Both the position numbers and the translations under genes were made by a program. The notes below the pieces were generated by a model, which searched no databases, was not told the DNA's origin, and was given only the letters and a program-made list of their open reading frames with translations. 64,000 bases of DNA, from the NCBI GenBank assembly GCA_942493055.1, contig OW818680.1:5394001-5458000 (forward strand), read 5' to 3'. The first letter of the stretch is position 1, and each line of letters begins with the position of its first letter. This DNA comes from CAIZQW01 sp942493055 (lineage in GTDB: Bacteria > Verrucomicrobiota > Kiritimatiellia > RFP12 > UBA1067). Shown piece by piece: positions 60,778 through 64,000 of this stretch.

Positions 60778-63726
60778 ATGAAGAGAGTAGATCTGTTGTT
60801 GATGATCGTGTGTATGGCAATGATCCGCACCGCGGGCGCGGCTGAAACAGCGTTGAGAAGCCGGGAAAGCTTCAATAAGGAGTGGCTCTTTGAGCGGTTT
60901 GGCCCTATGCCGGATGGCACGACACGACCTGAACCCGGTGCATCCGGCTGGAGCATTGTCGCCAGCGCTTCGAGCGAAGAGAAGGAGAAGGGGAATACTG
61001 CGGATTGCGCCTGCGACGGAAACCGGGAGACACGCTGGTGTGCGGCGCGGGGCGGAATCCAAGAGTGGCTCATGCTGGACTTGGGAGGCAAAACAAAAGT
61101 ATCTGGTATGGAAATTGACTGGGAGTTCCCTGAACTGACTTATGGTTTCAAAGTTGAGGAGAGCGGGGATGGGAAAACATGGAAAGATGTATTTGCTGGT
61201 GACAGCACGAGCTCCCCTAAAAAAATCATTGTTTCCAATGACGTCAAGATGTTACGCGTGCGGGTCACTGAAATCCAGAATGCAAAGTGGGCCAGTATCA
61301 GCGAGGTCAGGATCTTTGATGGCGAGGGCAAGGAGATCAAGAACCGACTCCTCGAGGCTTCCAAAGATGTTCTGTACGGAGCAGGCCTGAATGATTCCAC
61401 ATGGCGCAAACTTGATGTGCCGCATGACTGGGGTGTCGAGGGGCCCTTCCGTGCGGATCTCGATAACAATACGGGCAAGCTGCCGTGGAAGGGGATCGGC
61501 TGGTATCGCAAGCATTTCCAAGTCTCGGATGCTGACAAGGGGAAGCGCATCTTCATCGACTTTGACGGAGCCATGGCCAATGCGAAGGTCTGGTTGAATG
61601 GCGAATATGTGGGGACGTGGCCCTTTGGCTACAATTCGTTCCGTCTGGAGCTTACGCCCTTTGTGAAATTCGGTGCGAAGAATGTGTTGGCTGTCCAGCT
61701 CGACACGACAAAATGGGGCTCGCGCTGGTATCCAGGCGCTGGTATTTACCGGAATGTGTGGCTTGTCAAGACAGCGCCTGTCCATGTCGGACACTGGGGT
61801 GTATATGTGACAACGCCGACTGTGACCGATGCGAGCGCAGATGCCAAGCTGGCTGTCACGGTGGACAACCAAGGCGCCCAGGAGTCTAAAGTTTCTGTGG
61901 AAACTGACATTCTTGAGGCTGGACCTGATGGCACTGCAGGCAAAAAAGTAGCTGCCTCATCAGCTGTTGAAAAAACGATTGCTGCAGGTGCGACAGCCAC
62001 ACTTGATCTGGCTGCCACGGTGGCCAAGCCCAAGCGCTGGGATCTCGCATCGCCGAACCGCTATGTGGCGCGCGTGAGCGTGAAGGTTGACGGAAAGACC
62101 GTGGATGTCGTTGATCAGGTTTTTGGTTTCCGCACCCTTGAGTTTACTGCGCGTGACGGCTTCAAGTTGAACGGACGTCGCGTGGAAATGTACGGCACCT
62201 GCAATCATCATGATCTCGGCGCGCTGGGCGCGGCTTTCAATACGCGGGCGATGGAACGCCAACTCGAGATTTTGAAAGAGATGGGCAACAATGCCTTCCG
62301 GACGTCTCATAATCCGCCTGCGCCCGAACTGGTCGAGCTGTGTGACCGCATGGGCATTGTGATGATGGTCGAGGCCTTTGACTGTTGGAAGGGCGGCAAG
62401 ACGGCGAATGATTACAGCAGACTATTTGATGAATGGCATGCCAAGGACCTTCAGACGATGGTGCGCCGTGATCGCAACAACCCCAGTGTGATCATCTGGA
62501 GCATTGGCAATGAGATACGGGAGCAGAATGGGCCGGACATGGCCAAGATGCTCCGTGACATCGTGTATGCCGAGGATCCGACGCGACCGGTGATTGCAGG
62601 CTGCAACAATGCAGGCGCGGGGTTTAACGGGTTTCAACATGCCGTGGATATCTTTGGACTGAACTATCACACGGGCTCGTTTTCTAAATTTCTGGCCCAT
62701 CCTGGCAATGAAAAACGGCCGATGATCTCGAGCGAGTCATCGTCGTGTGTCAGTTCCCGTGGCGAATATTTCTTCCCGGTCAAGCGCGGCAATGACTCGC
62801 GCGTGAACTTCCAGGTCTCCTCCTACGACGTGGATGCTCCGGGCTGGGCCTGTCCGCCAGACGAAGAGTTTGCGGCTTTGGACAAGAATCCTGCGGTCAT
62901 GGGCGAGTTCGTCTGGACGGGCTTTGACTACATCGGCGAGCCGACACCTTACAACAACGATGTCAGCAACCTGCTGAACTTCTCGGACCCTGCCAAGAAG
63001 GAGGCGATGAAGAAGGAGCTCGAAGCGCTGGGCAAGCTGAAGGTGCCTTCCGCGAGCAGCTACTTCGGTATTCTGGACCTCTGCGGGTTTAAGAAGGACC
63101 GTTTCTACAGCTATCAGGCGCGGTGGCGTCCGGAGCTGCCCATGGCGCACATCTTCCCGCATTGGAACTGGCCGGAGCGGGTCGGGCAGGTCACGCCGGT
63201 GCATGTCTACACCTCCGGCGACGAGGCCGAGTTATTCTTGAACGGGACGTCGCTCGGACGCAAGCAGAAGCAGCCGTTTGAATACCGCTTGCGCTGGGAC
63301 GATGTCGTGTACGCGCCAGGTGAGTTGAAGGTGGTGGCCTACAAGAAGGGCAAGGCGTGGGCCACGGACACGGTCAAGACCACAGGTGAAGCAACGAAGA
63401 TTCTGCTTTCCGTGGATCGTGACACGATTACGGCCGATGGCCTGGATCTGGCCTTTGTGACGGTCACGATCACGGACAAGAATGGCCTCCTCGTACCGCG
63501 CAGCAACAACCTTGTAAAATTCTCTGTGACCGGGCCAGGCGAGATTGTCGCGGTCGGCAATGGTGATGCAGCCAGTCACGAGCCCTTCCAGGCCAAGCAG
63601 CGCAAGGCCTTTAATGGGCTTTGCCAAGTGATTGTCAAAGCTAAGGCAGGCCAGGCCGGGAAGATGGTGCTCAAGGCTGAAGCCGAAGGGCTGGCGAGTG
63701 GCGAGATCGTGATGAGTGGGCAGTAG
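60778..63726 (+). CDS. secreted GH2 beta-galactosidase with inserted F5/8-type (CBM32-like) domain
   Basis: ATG 60778 has a GGGGG site. The 982-aa protein has a signal peptide (1-22). The GH2 sugar-binding domain (begins SFNKEWLFERFG; resumes STWRKLDVPHDWGVEGPF) is split by a discoidin domain at about 55-185 (ASASSEEKEKGNTADCACDG, DLGGKTKVSGMEIDW). Next come the immunoglobulin-like domain, the barrel with acid/base Glu579 (WSIGNEI) and nucleophile Glu653 (ISSESSS), and the DUF4982/Ig end (FPHWNWPERVGQVTPVHVYT). It removes beta-linked galactose or a related sugar. The stop codon lies in the loop of a perfect 22-bp-stem hairpin. Confidence 0.94.
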   Translation: MKRVDLLLMIVCMAMIRTAGAAETALRSRESFNKEWLFERFGPMPDGTTRPEPGASGWSIVASASSEEKEKGNTADCACDGNRETRWCAARGGIQEWLMLDLGGKTKVSGMEIDWEFPELTYGFKVEESGDGKTWKDVFAGDSTSSPKKIIVSNDVKMLRVRVTEIQNAKWASISEVRIFDGEGKEIKNRLLEASKDVLYGAGLNDSTWRKLDVPHDWGVEGPFRADLDNNTGKLPWKGIGWYRKHFQVSDADKGKRIFIDFDGAMANAKVWLNGEYVGTWPFGYNSFRLELTPFVKFGAKNVLAVQLDTTKWGSRWYPGAGIYRNVWLVKTAPVHVGHWGVYVTTPTVTDASADAKLAVTVDNQGAQESKVSVETDILEAGPDGTAGKKVAASSAVEKTIAAGATATLDLAATVAKPKRWDLASPNRYVARVSVKVDGKTVDVVDQVFGFRTLEFTARDGFKLNGRRVEMYGTCNHHDLGALGAAFNTRAMERQLEILKEMGNNAFRTSHNPPAPELVELCDRMGIVMMVEAFDCWKGGKTANDYSRLFDEWHAKDLQTMVRRDRNNPSVIIWSIGNEIREQNGPDMAKMLRDIVYAEDPTRPVIAGCNNAGAGFNGFQHAVDIFGLNYHTGSFSKFLAHPGNEKRPMISSESSSCVSSRGEYFFPVKRGNDSRVNFQVSSYDVDAPGWACPPDEEFAALDKNPAVMGEFVWTGFDYIGEPTPYNNDVSNLLNFSDPAKKEAMKKELEALGKLKVPSASSYFGILDLCGFKKDRFYSYQARWRPELPMAHIFPHWNWPERVGQVTPVHVYTSGDEAELFLNGTSLGRKQKQPFEYRLRWDDVVYAPGELKVVAYKKGKAWATDTVKTTGEATKILLSVDRDTITADGLDLAFVTVTITDKNGLLVPRSNNLVKFSVTGPGEIVAVGNGDAASHEPFQAKQRKAFNGLCQVIVKAKAGQAGKMVLKAEAEGLASGEIVMSGQ

Positions 63727-63748
63727 GCCCACTCATCACGATCTCGCC
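63700..63748. repeat. 22-bp-stem hairpin spanning the GH2 stop codon
   Basis: Arms 63700-63721 and 63727-63748 are perfect reverse complements; the 5-nt loop AGTAG contains the stop codon. It has no T-tract. It may protect the mRNA end or reflect an inverted duplication of the gene's last bases. Confidence 0.85.
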
Positions 63749-63751
63749 TGC

Positions 63752-64000
63752 GTAAACGCAGGAAGCCCGACTTGCCCGTGTGGCGGTGCAGGGAGCCGGA
63801 CTGGCCCTGCCTGGGAAGAAGGAAGCCCGACTTGCCCGTGTGGCGGTGCAGGAAGCCGAACTGGCCCTGCCTGGGAAGAAGGAAGCCCGACTTGCCCGTG
63901 TGGCGGTGCAGGGAGCCGGACTTGCCCGTGTGGCGGTGCAGGAAGCCCGACTTGCCCGTGTGGCGGTGCAGGAAGCCGAACTGGCCTGCGTGGGAAGCAG
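63752..64000. repeat. 30-bp-period tandem repeat reaching the window end
   Basis: Alternating 30-bp units of two types: GGAAGCCCGACTTGCCCGTG (then TGGCGGTGCA) and GGAAGCCGAACTGGCCCTGC (then CTGGGAAGAA). About eight units are visible and the array continues beyond base 64000. No gene seen. Confidence 0.9.

Noticed and set aside
63752..64000. Possible CRISPR array at the right edge
   Set aside because: The 30-bp period is made of two repeated unit types with no unique spacers and no cas gene nearby.

Overview
The window looks like a chromosomal segment of a sulfatase-rich, polysaccharide-degrading bacterium of the Planctomycetes-Verrucomicrobia-Chlamydiae superphylum, most plausibly Kiritimatiellota. 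The reasons are five secreted Cys-type S1 sulfatases in a row, many secreted glycoside hydrolases, an M6 protease with InlB-type repeats and a C-terminal domain I associate with this phylum, and a very high density of dispersed palindromic repeats. The phylum call is an inference from gene content; there is no rRNA gene here.

Layout. 1-10.7 kb: a GH16 fragment cut by the window edge, convergent with a tight minus-strand operon of sulfatase, GH97 (retaining alpha-galactosidase type), a cupin sugar-isomerase-like lipoprotein and four more sulfatases. This is a plausible locus for a sulfated galactan or similar polymer. 10.7-35 kb: a VOC protein, an IS110-type element, AsmA-like and secreted proteins of unknown function, a RAYT transposase embedded in its own REP repeats, a giant TPR/propeller/HEAT protein, a GH99-like/LamG protein, an XRE regulator, a YjlB-type cupin, a second putative glycosidase and an M6 protease. 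35-37 kb: a second, inverted copy of the IS110-type element.

37.5-46.6 kb: an accessory region of small minus-strand genes (membrane proteins, a membrane-anchored dCTP-deaminase-like protein, a DEDDh exonuclease, a PD-(D/E)XK-like protein, an ImmA/IrrE peptidase, a GIY-YIG-like protein). The gene groups are separated by copies of one roughly 350-bp repeat, one of which is split by an ISAs1-type element with a DUF4338 fusion. 46.7-53.7 kb: a plus-strand array of mostly single small unknown genes separated by structured sites that look like integron attC sites. Boundary heptamers at the two ends of several cassettes are exact reverse complements. No integron integrase is visible, so this would be a cluster of attC sites lacking an integrase.

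53.7-64 kb: GH51 arabinofuranosidase, three tandem 402-bp GIY-YIG units abutting tRNA-Pro, a peptidase C26, an M29 aminopeptidase, tRNA-Arg, a GH2 beta-galactosidase with an inserted F5/8 domain, and a 30-bp-period tandem repeat running off the window. Two free copies of a three-hairpin repeat near 58 and 59 kb match the left end of the IS110-type elements, with compensatory changes in their stems.

The main candidates for something undescribed are the two cassette arrays, the three-hairpin element, the GIY-YIG tandem at tRNA-Pro, and the RAYT gene whose ends are built from its own REP repeats.
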